A stretch of DNA of 64,000 nt, taken from Brumimicrobium aurantiacum. Its GTDB lineage: Bacteria; Bacteroidota; Bacteroidia; Flavobacteriales_D; Crocinitomicaceae. Position 1 is the first letter of the stretch. Every line of letters begins with the position of its first letter. The stretch spans positions 496,001 to 560,000 of the forward strand of contig NZ_QURB01000001.1 in the NCBI RefSeq assembly GCF_003402975.1. The letters are read 5' to 3'. This document shows, piece after piece, positions 47,324 to 56,880 of the stretch. The translations under genes were made by a program, and so were the position numbers. The notes beneath the pieces were generated by a model, which saw only the letters and a list, made by a program, of their open reading frames with translations, was not told the DNA's origin and searched no databases.

Positions 47324-48559
47324 TCAATCTATTTCTTGGTCAATTAACTCTTCGAGGATGGAAAAATAATTAAAAAGATCTAATGGATGATATTCTTTGT
47401 ACTTGTTTTTTGATACGAATTCGGCATCTTTTCGTTTACTTTTTGGAATAAAGTATTTCTGTCTTCGTTCATGGCCTGTCCTAACCATTACAACATCCAA
47501 AGATGGAATAACGATAATATATTGACCCAATATTCCCCGTGCATAAATGGCAGGGTGTTTTAGATGATTAAAACGCCAAAAATGTAAACCGTAATGTTTA
47601 GTTTCACGGTTGAAAGGCGCAATTATTTCACTTAGGTTTTGTTCAGAAATAATTGCTTTTCCATTCCATTTCCCATTGTTTAAAATGAGTTGACCAATTC
47701 TTGCATAATCTCGTGTAGTAGCATAAGCACAACAGAAGGTTTTTTCGATGCCATTTTCGTGATCCAAACTCCACAACATTTCATTCTCAGCATTTACTTT
47801 CTGCCATACTTTCTCTTGAAAATATTCAGTGGGATTCTTGCCAGTGGCATTTTCTATGATTAAGCCTAATAACTGACTATTACCACTGGCATAATCAAAC
47901 TGAACACCTGGTTTACCACTAAAACTTTCTGTTTGAATAAAGCGTGTAAGTTCATTGGTATAATACGCCTCAGCATTATCAGACAATGGATTACTTCCGC
48001 TTTCTGACCAGTCAAGTCCGCTTGACATTCCCAACAAATGACGAATGGTAACCTCATCATCATTGACTAAACGAAAAGGCAAATGATCTTTTATTAAGGC
48101 ATCAAAGCCACTAATTGCTCCTTCATCGATTGCTATTCCGATCAATAATCCAATAAAACTCTTGGCCATGGAAAAGGAATTGCTTTTCATGAATTGATTG
48201 TGCTCACCGTAATAAGATTCATGGATAATTTCACCGTTTTGAACCACCATAAAGGAAGTCGTTTCAATTGCCAAAAGTGAATCTTTAGCAGATGAAGAAA
48301 TTGCTTTTTGAGTAGTGCTCACTTTCCATGATTCAGGATTTTCAGCAGCCTCAGCTATACGTACTGGAAAAAGGAGTGAATCATATATTCCTGGTCCAGA
48401 TTTTCCCTGTAAATATGTTGCTTGAACACCTTTGTAAAGATAGCTTTTACCCGTGACAAAAATAATGAGATTCAGAAGTCCAAAAAATAATAAAAGAATG
48501 AGCAAAAGGCGTTTTACCTTAAACCAAAATCCTTTATTTTTTCTCGGTGTATTTTGCAT
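47324..48559 (-). CDS. Serine hydrolase of the beta-lactamase/transpeptidase-like superfamily
   Basis: 411 residues. An N-terminal membrane anchor (LLLILLLFFGLLNLIIFVTG) is followed by a class C-type serine hydrolase domain. The S-x2-K nucleophile is SMAK (in NSFSMAKSFIGLLIG), and the second motif is in FDYASGNSQLLG. HYGLHFWRFNH near the C terminus corresponds to the third active-site element. Likely periplasmic and active on esters or D-amino acid peptides. Its 5' end overlaps the lipB 3' end by 26 bases. Confidence 0.88.
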   Translation of the reverse strand: MQNTPRKNKGFWFKVKRLLLILLLFFGLLNLIIFVTGKSYLYKGVQATYLQGKSGPGIYDSLLFPVRIAEAAENPESWKVSTTQKAISSSAKDSLLAIETTSFMVVQNGEIIHESYYGEHNQFMKSNSFSMAKSFIGLLIGIAIDEGAISGFDALIKDHLPFRLVNDDEVTIRHLLGMSSGLDWSESGSNPLSDNAEAYYTNELTRFIQTESFSGKPGVQFDYASGNSQLLGLIIENATGKNPTEYFQEKVWQKVNAENEMLWSLDHENGIEKTFCCAYATTRDYARIGQLILNNGKWNGKAIISEQNLSEIIAPFNRETKHYGLHFWRFNHLKHPAIYARGILGQYIIVIPSLDVVMVRTGHERRQKYFIPKSKRKDAEFVSKNKYKEYHPLDLFNYFSILEELIDQEID

Positions 48560-49238
48560 TAAATAGTGTAGCTACATGGTGTTGAAGTTTAGCCTTTATT
48601 TCATTCATATCTACTGAATGGCCCAACTCTTTTTGTAGGGAAGTTACGCTTTTATCTTCAATTCCGCAAGGAACAATATAATTAAAGTAATTCAAGTCTG
48701 TATTTACATTAAAGCCAATTCCATGCATTGTAACCCAACGGGAAGACTTTACACCCATAGCACAAATCTTACGTTCTTGATTCGTTCCACCGTCGATCCA
48801 AACACCAGTATATCCATCAACTCTTCCGCCTTTCACTCCATATTCTGCAATGGTAAGAATAACTGCTTCCTCCAAAAAACGCATGTATTTATGAATATCC
48901 GTAAAGAAATAAGTTTCCAAATCAAAAATCGGATACATAACCAATTGTCCAGGACCGTGATAGGTAATATCACCACCGCGATTGATTTTGTAATATGTGG
49001 CTTCGATTTCTTCTAAACGTTCTTCTGAAAGCAACAAATGAGATTGATCACCACTTTTCCCTAGTGTATATACGTGAGGATGCTCACAAAACAATAGAAA
49101 GTTTTTCGTTTTTTCTTCCGATTCGTTTCTGCCTTGTTCTATTTTAAGATCTATAGTTGACTTAAATAGCTGCTCTTGGTAATCCCATGCTTTTTTGTAG
49201 TCGATTAAGCCTAAATCTTCGAGAATTACTTCAGCCAT
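48534..49238 (-). CDS. lipB: Octanoyl-ACP:protein N-octanoyltransferase
   Basis: 234 residues. LipB transfers octanoate from ACP to lipoyl domains before LipA inserts sulfur. The signature RGGDITYHGPGQLVMYPIFDL and the catalytic pair Lys in KICAMGVKSSRWVTMHG and Cys in NYIVPCGIEDKSVTSL are present. Full length. It follows the PGI/PMI gene by six bases and overlaps the serine hydrolase gene. Confidence 0.95.
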   Translation of the reverse strand: MAEVILEDLGLIDYKKAWDYQEQLFKSTIDLKIEQGRNESEEKTKNFLLFCEHPHVYTLGKSGDQSHLLLSEERLEEIEATYYKINRGGDITYHGPGQLVMYPIFDLETYFFTDIHKYMRFLEEAVILTIAEYGVKGGRVDGYTGVWIDGGTNQERKICAMGVKSSRWVTMHGIGFNVNTDLNYFNYIVPCGIEDKSVTSLQKELGHSVDMNEIKAKLQHHVATLFNAKYTEKK

Positions 49239-49244
49239 GGTGAA

Positions 49245-50234
49245 TTAATCTTTGTCTAGAGTACTTTTTAAGTAATCAATAACCTTTACTTCAACAGGAT
49301 CACAACCGATTAATTCAGCTAGATATAATGAAGCCCAATCAATCAAATGAATAAAGTAAAATGCTTCTTCTACTTTTGATTTTCCTTTACCATTGATGCT
49401 CAAAATGTTTTCGGTTCTTTTACCGATAATTTCTTTACTCAATTCCATTCTTTTGGCATTTCTATCAGAAATAAATTGAGAAATAAAGAAAGTGACTGCA
49501 AAATTGTTATCACCACCAGCCCAACCAACGAGTTCGTTGTGGTTCATTTCTGGAACAACATGATGCCAACAAAGGCGTTTACTGTTTTCATTGATTTGTT
49601 GACGTGCACGAATCGCTACGAATTCAAGGTCGTTGTTGGCATAAAAAACAGCTTGCTTATTGAATAAGTGTTCGGCTAATTTCTTCGCTTCTGCTTTGAT
49701 GGTCATTAATTCATCGTTCAACAAATGACGACATTTAGCAACTGCATCAAGCGCATTGGCATCGATAATTTCAGCTTTTGCCAAAATATTGACAAGTTGA
49801 ATCACAGAAAACGCCATCATGCTACGTGGTGGATTTCCTCCAGGCAACTTGATATAATCATAGTTATTTTCTTTACAGAATTTCACCAATTCACCTCCAG
49901 AACTTACACCAACTATTGTTGCACCCTTTTGGTTTGCTTGATTAATGGCTGAAAGTGTTTCTTCAGTATTCCCGGAATACGAAGATCCTATAACCAATGT
50001 ATTTTCATTTACGAAAGAGGGTATTTGATAGTCTTGAACCAATACAATAGGCAATTTCGCTTGATCAGCAAATAATTGAGGAACCATTTTCCCACCAATA
50101 CCTGAACCTCCCATTCCGCATATTACAACGTTTGAAAAAGTTTTATTTTTATAAAATGAAAGTTCACTGCGAGAAGCGATTTCAAGCGCATCTGCAATTT
50201 GTTTTGGAAATTGAGCAACCAGTTTATCCATCAA
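49245..50234 (-). CDS. Bifunctional phosphoglucose/phosphomannose isomerase
   Basis: 329 residues. SIS-domain sugar isomerase acting on glucose-6-P and mannose-6-P. NVVICGMGGSGIGGKMVPQL, VIGSSYSGNTEETLSAINQA, LPGGNPPRSMMAFSVIQL and HHVVPEMNHNELVGW are characteristic of the small bifunctional PGI/PMI family first known from archaea. First gene of a run with lipB, the serine hydrolase gene and the conserved hypothetical gene. Confidence 0.9.
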   Translation of the reverse strand: MMDKLVAQFPKQIADALEIASRSELSFYKNKTFSNVVICGMGGSGIGGKMVPQLFADQAKLPIVLVQDYQIPSFVNENTLVIGSSYSGNTEETLSAINQANQKGATIVGVSSGGELVKFCKENNYDYIKLPGGNPPRSMMAFSVIQLVNILAKAEIIDANALDAVAKCRHLLNDELMTIKAEAKKLAEHLFNKQAVFYANNDLEFVAIRARQQINENSKRLCWHHVVPEMNHNELVGWAGGDNNFAVTFFISQFISDRNAKRMELSKEIIGKRTENILSINGKGKSKVEEAFYFIHLIDWASLYLAELIGCDPVEVKVIDYLKSTLDKD

Positions 50235-50349
50235 TGACGTGTGTTTTAAATAGAAATAGCATGTTGAATAATTTTCAACGCTAATTTTTTGTAAAATAAA
50301 CGAAAAAAAGAAGATTATAGCGCCTTGTTACCATATAAATTTTAAAAAA

Positions 50350-50517
50350 ATGCTATTCCGTGTTAAGATTGATAAAAATGAATTGATTAATAGGACGAAT
50401 TATAGTAAAACTCAAGACGAATTGTATTTTTGTACATTGCTTATTGTTTCGTTTTTGATTTCAATTTTCACTACTTTAGAAATCAGCTCACAAGGTTGGT
50501 TCTGTGAAAATCATTAA
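50350..50517 (+). CDS. Possible small membrane peptide (55 residues)
   Basis: ATG at 50350 opens 55 codons, starting MLFRVKIDKNELINRT, with a hydrophobic stretch (CTLLIVSFLISIFTTL) and the end ISSQGWFCENH. The upstream sequence is A-rich, as in many Bacteroidota translation starts. Against it, the response regulator -7 box lies inside this frame and no homologue is known to me. It may be chance. Confidence 0.25.
   Translation: MLFRVKIDKNELINRTNYSKTQDELYFCTLLIVSFLISIFTTLEISSQGWFCENH
50425..50432 (+). promoter_or_regulatory. -7 box (TATTTTTG) upstream of the response regulator gene
   Basis: Perfect TAnnTTTG match, 117 bases before the ATG at 50550, which would leave a long leader. Confidence 0.45.
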
Positions 50518-50549
50518 AATCAATTTTTCGATACTTATACAAAGAATAA

Positions 50550-51251
50550 ATGCCAAATACATCTAAGAAAATATTACTGATTGAGGATGAAGAGAGTTTG
50601 AGTAACGTGGTTGAACTCAATTTAAAGCTCGAAGGTTTCAATGTTGACTGTATTTCTAACGGAAGAACAGCCTTTGATCATGCCCATCAAGTTGGTCAAT
50701 ATGATTTGGTCATTTTGGATGTGATGTTGCCTGAAGTAAGTGGTTGGGATATTTGCGAAATGTATAAAAGCGTTGCGGACACACCAATTCTATTTGTTTC
50801 TGCCAAGGGGACGTCAAGCGACAAGATTAAAGGATTAAAATTAGGAGCCGACGATTTTTTAGCCAAGCCTTTCGACCTTGAAGAATTGCTCTTACGTGTT
50901 CAGGTTTTAATTTTGAGACACCAAGGAAAAAAATCAAATGAACAAACGCTGAATTTAGGTGAGTTCCAAGTGAACTTGCTGACTTACGAAGTGAAAAAAG
51001 ACGATCAATTGATTTCTACTTTATCCAAAAGAGAAATTAAGTTATTGCAATTGTTTCATGAACACGAAGGTGAAGTGCTTTCACGTGATTTCATTTTAGA
51101 TAAAATATGGGGAAAAGACGCTTATCCAACTTCTAGAACCATCGATAATTACATTTTATCTTTCAGAAAACTCTTCGAAAAAGACGCCAAAAACCCTGAG
51201 TATTTCCATAGTATAAGAGGTGTTGGGTATAAGTTTGTTGGAAAGAAGTAG
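50550..51251 (+). CDS. OmpR/PhoB-type response regulator (orphan)
   Basis: 233 residues. The receiver domain has the acidic pocket (LLIEDEESL), phosphoacceptor Asp57 in YDLVILDVMLPEVSGWD and the conserved lysine in DDFLAKPFDLEELLLRV. The C-terminal winged helix (LSKREIKLLQLFHEHEGEVL, TSRTIDNYILSFRKLFEKD, YFHSIRGVGYKFVGKK) binds DNA. No histidine kinase gene is adjacent on either side, so its partner lies elsewhere. Confidence 0.93.
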   Translation: MPNTSKKILLIEDEESLSNVVELNLKLEGFNVDCISNGRTAFDHAHQVGQYDLVILDVMLPEVSGWDICEMYKSVADTPILFVSAKGTSSDKIKGLKLGADDFLAKPFDLEELLLRVQVLILRHQGKKSNEQTLNLGEFQVNLLTYEVKKDDQLISTLSKREIKLLQLFHEHEGEVLSRDFILDKIWGKDAYPTSRTIDNYILSFRKLFEKDAKNPEYFHSIRGVGYKFVGKK

Positions 51252-51352
51252 ATTTGGTTTTAAACAAACAGTTGTTTAAATTTGTATAAACCCCAAGGAT
51301 TGAGGTTTTTGGTGATTGAGAAATTAGTTACTTGTTTTAAAAATTAATAATT

Positions 51353-51559
51353 ATGCATCATACTTTTCACATAAAAGACTCTTCCAACCCAAAGGTAAAA
51401 GCTTTTTTAGAATATATTAAAAGTCTTGATTTTGTTCATGTAGAAAGTGATGATAAGGACAAAGCTGAGGAAATAAAAATAAGTCTAAAACAATCTTTCA
51501 AAGAGCTAAAACTAATGAAGGAGGGGAAAATTAAGGCAACTCCTGCAAAAGACTTATAA
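51353..51559 (+). CDS. Small antitoxin-like protein without a toxin neighbour
   Basis: 68 residues with a ...KAFLEYIKSLDFVHVES... N-terminal strand-helix and a helical C terminus (SLKQSFKELKLMKEGKIKAT) ending PAKDL. The LKLMKEGKIKATPAKDL ending resembles that of small Bacteroidota antitoxins that precede RelE/ParE-type toxins. No toxin frame follows; the next gene is convergent. It may be an orphan antitoxin. The assignment is by pattern only. Confidence 0.55.
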   Translation: MHHTFHIKDSSNPKVKAFLEYIKSLDFVHVESDDKDKAEEIKISLKQSFKELKLMKEGKIKATPAKDL

Positions 51560-51674
51560 AACCTGATTATTTCATAGAATTAATAGTATTGGTGTTTCGA
51601 AAAGTACTAATACTTGATCAAATGACTTTCAATAGACGGGACGAGAATGAACAAGCGTCCTTTAAGCCGTTTAA

Positions 51675-52613
51675 CTATTTCGAAACCTTCTTCACAACTA
51701 AACCATCTTCCGATTTTATTCTTAAAATATAACTGCCCTTCGACAGCTTGTCAAGATTAACTATTCTTTCGTTAAAAACAATTCCACTTTTCGCTATACG
51801 ACCATCAATATGCAAGATCGAATACTCCGTTTGATCCTTAATTCCTTTTAAATTAAGTGTAGAACTGAATGGATTTGGGTAGATATTCACATTTTCTTCT
51901 TTGCCATATTTCTCCGTTTCGACAGAACATCTAGAAAACCTGTAGACCATTCCTTCACTCGGGATATCATTCATAGTTTGATCATCTATAAAGTCGGGTG
52001 AATTGGGGTCACCTGATAGATAAGTTTTATTGTGGTTAGTGTAATCACCAATTCCAATAAACGGGCTTAAATTATTGTTCCAGAAAACATTTGAGTTGAT
52101 AGAATTTGGCCCTATTCTCACTTCAAAATCACCACATTCTTCGTATAACCAAAGTTGAAAATTAACTGTGTCATCAAACTCATGATCTTCTACAAACCCA
52201 AAATTCGCATACTGAACTTTCATTATACGATTACCAGCTGTGCCCTCGGTTAAATAATTGAGTTTAGAATTAAAACCATGGGTTGTATCAGATAAATCAC
52301 TATCAAACATGGAGATATAACACTTGTTTGTGTTCATTTCTTGAAACAGTGCATAACCGTCTTGCGCCAATCTCAAAGAGTCAAAAGTTCCATTCAATAA
52401 ATTATAGTCGAAACCGATAGGGATTTTATTATAGTATGTCAAAAAGGTTGTGTCCGAACCAAATACATGAGGGACTGTATCAGAAGGAATAATACTCAGA
52501 GAGTTACTTGATACCAAAGGTGTATATTGATCAGTGCTTGTTTCAACCGTATATGATTGAGCAAATGTGAATATACTTGACATTAAAAAGGTAAATAAGA
52601 GTTTATTTTTCAT
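51675..52613 (-). CDS. T9SS type-A sorting domain protein
   Basis: 312 residues from MKNKLLFTFLMSSIFTFAQS, a signal peptide; the frame is open to 52637 but that adds eight residues in front. The body is beta-rich (FDYNLLNGTFDSLRLAQDGY, FEVRIGPNSINSNVFW) with no recognised enzyme motif. The last ~75 residues are a type-A T9SS C-terminal domain (NVNIYPNPFSSTLNLKG, YSILHIDGRIAKSG, LSKGSYILRIKSEDG). Predicted surface-exposed or secreted; function unknown. Confidence 0.88.
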   Translation of the reverse strand: MKNKLLFTFLMSSIFTFAQSYTVETSTDQYTPLVSSNSLSIIPSDTVPHVFGSDTTFLTYYNKIPIGFDYNLLNGTFDSLRLAQDGYALFQEMNTNKCYISMFDSDLSDTTHGFNSKLNYLTEGTAGNRIMKVQYANFGFVEDHEFDDTVNFQLWLYEECGDFEVRIGPNSINSNVFWNNNLSPFIGIGDYTNHNKTYLSGDPNSPDFIDDQTMNDIPSEGMVYRFSRCSVETEKYGKEENVNIYPNPFSSTLNLKGIKDQTEYSILHIDGRIAKSGIVFNERIVNLDKLSKGSYILRIKSEDGLVVKKVSK

Positions 52614-52669
52614 TGTTATATTTTTTAGGTTATCCATTATTGCAAACTGTCGAACTTTCCCAACTATTC

Positions 52670-53467
52670 TTATTTCTCCGCATAAAACGCATCCAATGCA
52701 TTATACAATCCTGGATGCTCCACTCTTAATCGTTCTGGATTTTCAAAAAAGAATTCACTCACAACAGCTAAAAACTCAGCACGATTCGCTGCACCATAAT
52801 CTCTAATTGATGACGTTCCAAAGTCAATTTCATTCATTTTAATGTTTATGATGTGTAGCCATGGCATTAAGTCTACATCATTCATGGAATTCCCCAACAC
52901 CCCATCGATTTTTCCATCTTGCATATCTAGCACATGAATAAACTCATGGATGACCACGTTTTTGTGATCGGTATTGTCGTGAAAGCCTTCATGGACAGAT
53001 TTTCGGGATAACATCACTATTCCTTCCTTAGCTCCCCAACCCACCAATCCATGGGCCATTTGATTTGAATCTGGAATTTGAAATTTATCTGGATATAACT
53101 GAACTTCTTTGAGGTTTGCATAATTCCAACTTGAAAAACGAAAAACAGGAATTACAGCTCCCGCAGCAATCAATATTTTATCTTCATGAGAAACTTCTGT
53201 TTCCATTCCTCGGATCCTAACATTCAACAAGAAAACGTGTACTTTTCTTTCGAATTCTGTTTTTTCATCTCTTGTAAGTCGACTATAAAAATTGACTTTA
53301 TCCTGAAGTATTTGTCTCCATAATCCTGGAAATGGTTTCTTCGGATTATTGTTGTGAATAGGCTTCACTGAATTATGAAATTTTTGCCTTGAGTCCTTTA
53401 ACTTTCTGTATCCAATAAATAATCCTAACGCGAGTCCTGTGAGTAAGTATAAATTGAGATCCTTCAT
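52670..53467 (-). CDS. MtfA-like zinc-dependent peptidase (M90 family)
   Basis: 265 residues. A short N-terminal hydrophobic stretch (LYLLTGLALGLFIGYRKL) precedes the peptidase domain. The zinc motif is HEFIHVLDMQDG, with the downstream glutamate in AEFLAVVSEFFFENPERL, as in MtfA. In E. coli MtfA binds the regulator Mlc; here a membrane-tethered version is suggested. Full length. Monocistronic. Confidence 0.9.
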   Translation of the reverse strand: MKDLNLYLLTGLALGLFIGYRKLKDSRQKFHNSVKPIHNNNPKKPFPGLWRQILQDKVNFYSRLTRDEKTEFERKVHVFLLNVRIRGMETEVSHEDKILIAAGAVIPVFRFSSWNYANLKEVQLYPDKFQIPDSNQMAHGLVGWGAKEGIVMLSRKSVHEGFHDNTDHKNVVIHEFIHVLDMQDGKIDGVLGNSMNDVDLMPWLHIINIKMNEIDFGTSSIRDYGAANRAEFLAVVSEFFFENPERLRVEHPGLYNALDAFYAEK

Positions 53468-53707
53468 GGATTTAAAGATAATATTTCGACCGAGATTATA
53501 AAGCAGGTTTTATAAAAATTCATTACGATGGCTCTATGAAGGAGTCTTGACAAAAAATAAAAATGTTGAAACATAAGGTAAGCACGAATAGTTATTACAC
53601 TTATTTTAACTATTTTGGACACTATTTATAGGCGATTTTCAAATTAAAAGCTGATTCAGTTTCATTCACTGTAATACAATACTACTCACGATAACTCAGG
53701 TATAACT

Positions 53708-54451
53708 ATGACTTTCTTTTTTATTTTGATTTTAGTTTTTCTCATACATATTATTGGAAACATTAAAAACGATAGAGCATGGGATCACAACTTATTTACG
53801 AATGAACAACCGACAAAGGAAATGCCTCCTCATGATCCTTTATTGGAGGCCTACATAAGTCTCGGTGCGCTTATGGTTCGTAAAGACAGTTCTGCTTACA
53901 GAGAGAAAATACTGTATTTAAATAATTATTTCTCTAGGTATTTTCCAAATTCACATTATGATTTTGGACGCTCGTTTACAGAAAGTTTAAAAAATCCTAT
54001 TCGTCCACGTGTGATTTCGAATTGGCTACGTAGAAAGTTACCACATCGAAAACAGCGTTTACAAATCATGTATTTCCTCGCAAGTTTAGCCACTGTTGAC
54101 GGAACTATGAATGAGCGAGAAATAGCATTGTTAAAAGAGGTCAACACTTTGTTAAATCTTTCGACTAAAGATTTTGACAGTATTATTGCAATGTACACGC
54201 AACAACAAAAAAGAGAAAAATCTTCGGGTAATTCAACTTCACGAGCTACTAAACTGGAAGTCGCAAGTAAAGTTATGGGTGTTTCTACGAATGCTTCAAA
54301 AGAAGAAATAAAAAAAGCCTACCGTCGCTTGGTTAAATTGCACCATCCTGATGTTTTTGCCACTCAGTCGAAAGCACATCAAGAAATTGCCGAAAAGAGA
54401 TTTATAGAGATTCAAAAAGCATACGAAACCTTAGAAACGCGCTGGAAGTAG
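53708..54451 (+). CDS. Membrane-anchored TerB-like and J-domain co-chaperone (DjlA-like)
   Basis: 247 residues. Membrane anchor at residues 2-17 (TFFFILILVFLIHIIGNI), a central TerB-like helical domain (MYFLASLATVDGTMNEREIA), and a C-terminal J domain with the HPD motif (RRLVKLHHPDVFATQS). This is the architecture of DjlA, a DnaK partner at the inner membrane. Which DnaK it serves cannot be seen. Confidence 0.88.
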   Translation: MTFFFILILVFLIHIIGNIKNDRAWDHNLFTNEQPTKEMPPHDPLLEAYISLGALMVRKDSSAYREKILYLNNYFSRYFPNSHYDFGRSFTESLKNPIRPRVISNWLRRKLPHRKQRLQIMYFLASLATVDGTMNEREIALLKEVNTLLNLSTKDFDSIIAMYTQQQKREKSSGNSTSRATKLEVASKVMGVSTNASKEEIKKAYRRLVKLHHPDVFATQSKAHQEIAEKRFIEIQKAYETLETRWK

Positions 54452-54483
54452 TTTTTTTTTGAATCGTTTATTTCAGTACCGAT

Positions 54484-55155
54484 CTACCCTTGCATATATA
54501 ATGCTTGAATTCCAATTCCGGTATCAAAACAATGTGGTTTCCAAGAGGTATTGCTGGCGGTTTCGATTTTCTTCCCATTATTTTTATAGTGGTAGAATTT
54601 ACCTTCCTCTTCATTTAAATTTGTTTCCCAAATAATTTCTTTGGCTTTCACAACTTTCAAATAGCTTTTGGTCGACAAAACTAAATTTGGTTTTACAATT
54701 TTTAAGCGACAAAAATCGGAAAAGATAATGGTGAGTGTTTCGAGTGAATCATCATATGAAATAGCTTTTAACGTGTGTTTTACGTCTAATTTTCTTCCCA
54801 CTTGATCTCCCCAAATGGAAACAGAAAGACCACGTGCATATTCAAGTTTCTTGACTTGAAATAATTCAACCAACTCCTTCGGCTTGCACTTTAGAATATT
54901 GCTTGTTGAATTGGGTTCAAGTTCATCCAGATCATAAGAAGCATAAGTTCCTGACATCACAGAAATCACACCTCTTCTCAACATCATTTTAAAAAGTAAT
55001 CCGCTCGCGATAATTCCAAGAAACAAAACGAATACCGTAAGTATAATATTCAGCGGCGATGAAATGTCGATGTAAAATATAAATCCAATAAACACAAAAC
55101 CAGACAATAATGTGAGTGAACTAAATAGTGCTGCTATAAATCGAATTTCTTTCAT
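54484..55155 (-). CDS. Hypothetical protein with two N-terminal membrane helices
   Basis: 223 residues. Two transmembrane helices (FIAALFSSLTLLSGFVFIGF, LNIILTVFVLFLGIIASGLL) are followed by a soluble domain of mixed alpha/beta composition (CKPKELVELFQVKKLEYARG, LETLTIIFSDFCRLKIVKPN). No family recognised. It is convergent with the J-domain gene. Confidence 0.7.
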   Translation of the reverse strand: MKEIRFIAALFSSLTLLSGFVFIGFIFYIDISSPLNIILTVFVLFLGIIASGLLFKMMLRRGVISVMSGTYASYDLDELEPNSTSNILKCKPKELVELFQVKKLEYARGLSVSIWGDQVGRKLDVKHTLKAISYDDSLETLTIIFSDFCRLKIVKPNLVLSTKSYLKVVKAKEIIWETNLNEEEGKFYHYKNNGKKIETASNTSWKPHCFDTGIGIQALYMQG

Positions 55156-55242
55156 TTCTCGATCAAAGATAAAATATATTTCATGGTCTAAAGAAGAAGA
55201 GATAACAATTTAATTTAGGTGAGAAGTAGTCTATTTCATTCT

Positions 55243-56685
55243 CTATTGCTTTATCAACATTTGCTTGGCAATAGCATTCCTACTGTAAACCTTTAAGATA
55301 TAATTTCCAGTTTCCACAAAACAAATGTCAAAGACACCATTTGTTTTGGATTGATACACAATTCTACCGCTTAAATCAACGATTTCTAATTTTTCAAAAT
55401 CGTCTATATTTTTTATTTGAAATTGATCCCTTGTAGGATTTGGAAATACAATCAATTCTTTGTTTTCATAGGTAATATTGCTTGACACACCTGATGAACA
55501 TTCGTTTTCACAACCAGCAGAAAAGCTTGCTGTTGCAGGAATGTTAAACCAATTTGTAGTTGAATAAGTAGCATCATCAACTTCTACACAAGTTAAATCT
55601 GGGTTTCCTGTACAATCAAAGCCACCATGATACATATTGTAATTGTTTCCATTTTTAACATTTAAACACGTTAAGGCATTATCATGACATTTTACAACCC
55701 TTAAATTTGGATTTCCAGAAACATTTAATTCTGAAATGTTATTCTCTCCGCAATACAAGCTTTCTAAATTTAGATTTTGACTAAGATCTAAACTGGTTAA
55801 CAAGTTGTCTGTACATCTTAAAATTTCCAAATTAGGATTAAAGCTAACATCAAGTGAATCGATCATGTTATTCATGCAACTCAAATATATCAAAGCATTG
55901 TTTTGACTAACATCTAATTCAGTCAATTGATTGAGCTGGCAGAAAAGACCAGTTAACTGACTACAATTTCTCACGTCGAGATTGGTGATGGCATTGTCAT
56001 AACAAGCTAAAAGATCAAGTTGAGTTAAGCCTGTAACATCTAATGCTGTTAAGTTATTACCTGTGCAACTCAACACTATCAAGCCTGAATTATTGTCCAA
56101 ATTCAACGCATTTAGATTATTCCCGTCACAATAAAGTGAATCTAAATTGACATTAGCACTTAAATCTATATTATTAAAAGTGTTGTATGATATCACTAAA
56201 TTCGTAAGGTTTGTGAGATTGGAAACATCAATACTTCCAAGTGAATTACCCTGAACATTTAGAAATTCAAGGTTATTATTCTGACTTAAATCAATTGATG
56301 TTAGGTTGTTTCCAGCAATTTCAAAATGAGTTAATCCTATATTTTGTGAAACGTCTAAACTACTGAGGTTATTTCCGTTGCAATTCAGTTCAATTAGCGC
56401 TGTATTTTGAGTAACATTTAATGAAGTTAAGTTATTTACTTCAAGATTTAGGTATTCCAGTGCAAGGAAATCTTCAATCCCAGTGAGATCTGAAATATCC
56501 TGATTATATAAATCCAAAGTAGTTATCCCACTAATGTTTGCAGTAAGTACGGCTCCATCTGTTGGACCGCTATCATAACCTAAATTGATGAGGGCTGTTT
56601 CGAAATTAACATCTGGAATAGTCGTAGTTTGAGCCACTGAATTGAATCCAATAAACAAAAGGCTCACAAAAATCAATCGTTTCAT
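55243..56685 (-). CDS. Leucine-rich-repeat protein with T9SS type-A sorting domain
   Basis: 480 residues. Signal peptide MKRLIFVSLLFIGFNSVAQ, a capping region (IPDVNFETALINLGYDSGP), then about 14 to 15 LRR units of ~21 residues with the pattern L-x2-L-D-V-S-x-N-x2-L-x2-L (e.g. NNLSSLDVSQNIGLTHFEIA). A Cys-containing cap follows (NPDLTCVEVDDATYSTTNW), then the type-A sorting domain (IVFPNPTRDQFQIKN, LEIVDLSGRIVYQS, TGNYILKVYSR). A surface protein probably involved in protein or glycan binding; ligand unknown. Confidence 0.9.
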   Translation of the reverse strand: MKRLIFVSLLFIGFNSVAQTTTIPDVNFETALINLGYDSGPTDGAVLTANISGITTLDLYNQDISDLTGIEDFLALEYLNLEVNNLTSLNVTQNTALIELNCNGNNLSSLDVSQNIGLTHFEIAGNNLTSIDLSQNNNLEFLNVQGNSLGSIDVSNLTNLTNLVISYNTFNNIDLSANVNLDSLYCDGNNLNALNLDNNSGLIVLSCTGNNLTALDVTGLTQLDLLACYDNAITNLDVRNCSQLTGLFCQLNQLTELDVSQNNALIYLSCMNNMIDSLDVSFNPNLEILRCTDNLLTSLDLSQNLNLESLYCGENNISELNVSGNPNLRVVKCHDNALTCLNVKNGNNYNMYHGGFDCTGNPDLTCVEVDDATYSTTNWFNIPATASFSAGCENECSSGVSSNITYENKELIVFPNPTRDQFQIKNIDDFEKLEIVDLSGRIVYQSKTNGVFDICFVETGNYILKVYSRNAIAKQMLIKQ

Positions 56686-56880
56686 AATGTCTTATTTTGT
56701 TATTAAGTTTCTACTTTAAAATACGACAAAATGAAGAAATGGGTTGGGAGATGGGATGTCATTTGTTGAACAAATCCTCTCGTAACACAAAGTATTTGAA
56801 GTTATTGATGTAAGGTAAATCGATACCTAAAACTGCATTATCTTCTAAAAATAAAAAGTCTAGTTTTTAGGCTTCGAACC

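Larger units (their letters stand above)
50235..50549. other. Intergenic region between the PGI/PMI and response regulator genes
   Basis: 315 AT-rich bases. It holds a -7 box for the response regulator (50425-50432) and an open frame of 55 codons at 50350-50517 that is listed separately with low confidence. Nothing else stands out. Confidence 0.5.

Noticed and set aside
51560-51674. Toxin gene after the antitoxin-like frame
   Set aside because: Only 115 bases separate it from the stop of the convergent gene, and no frame resembles RelE or ParE.
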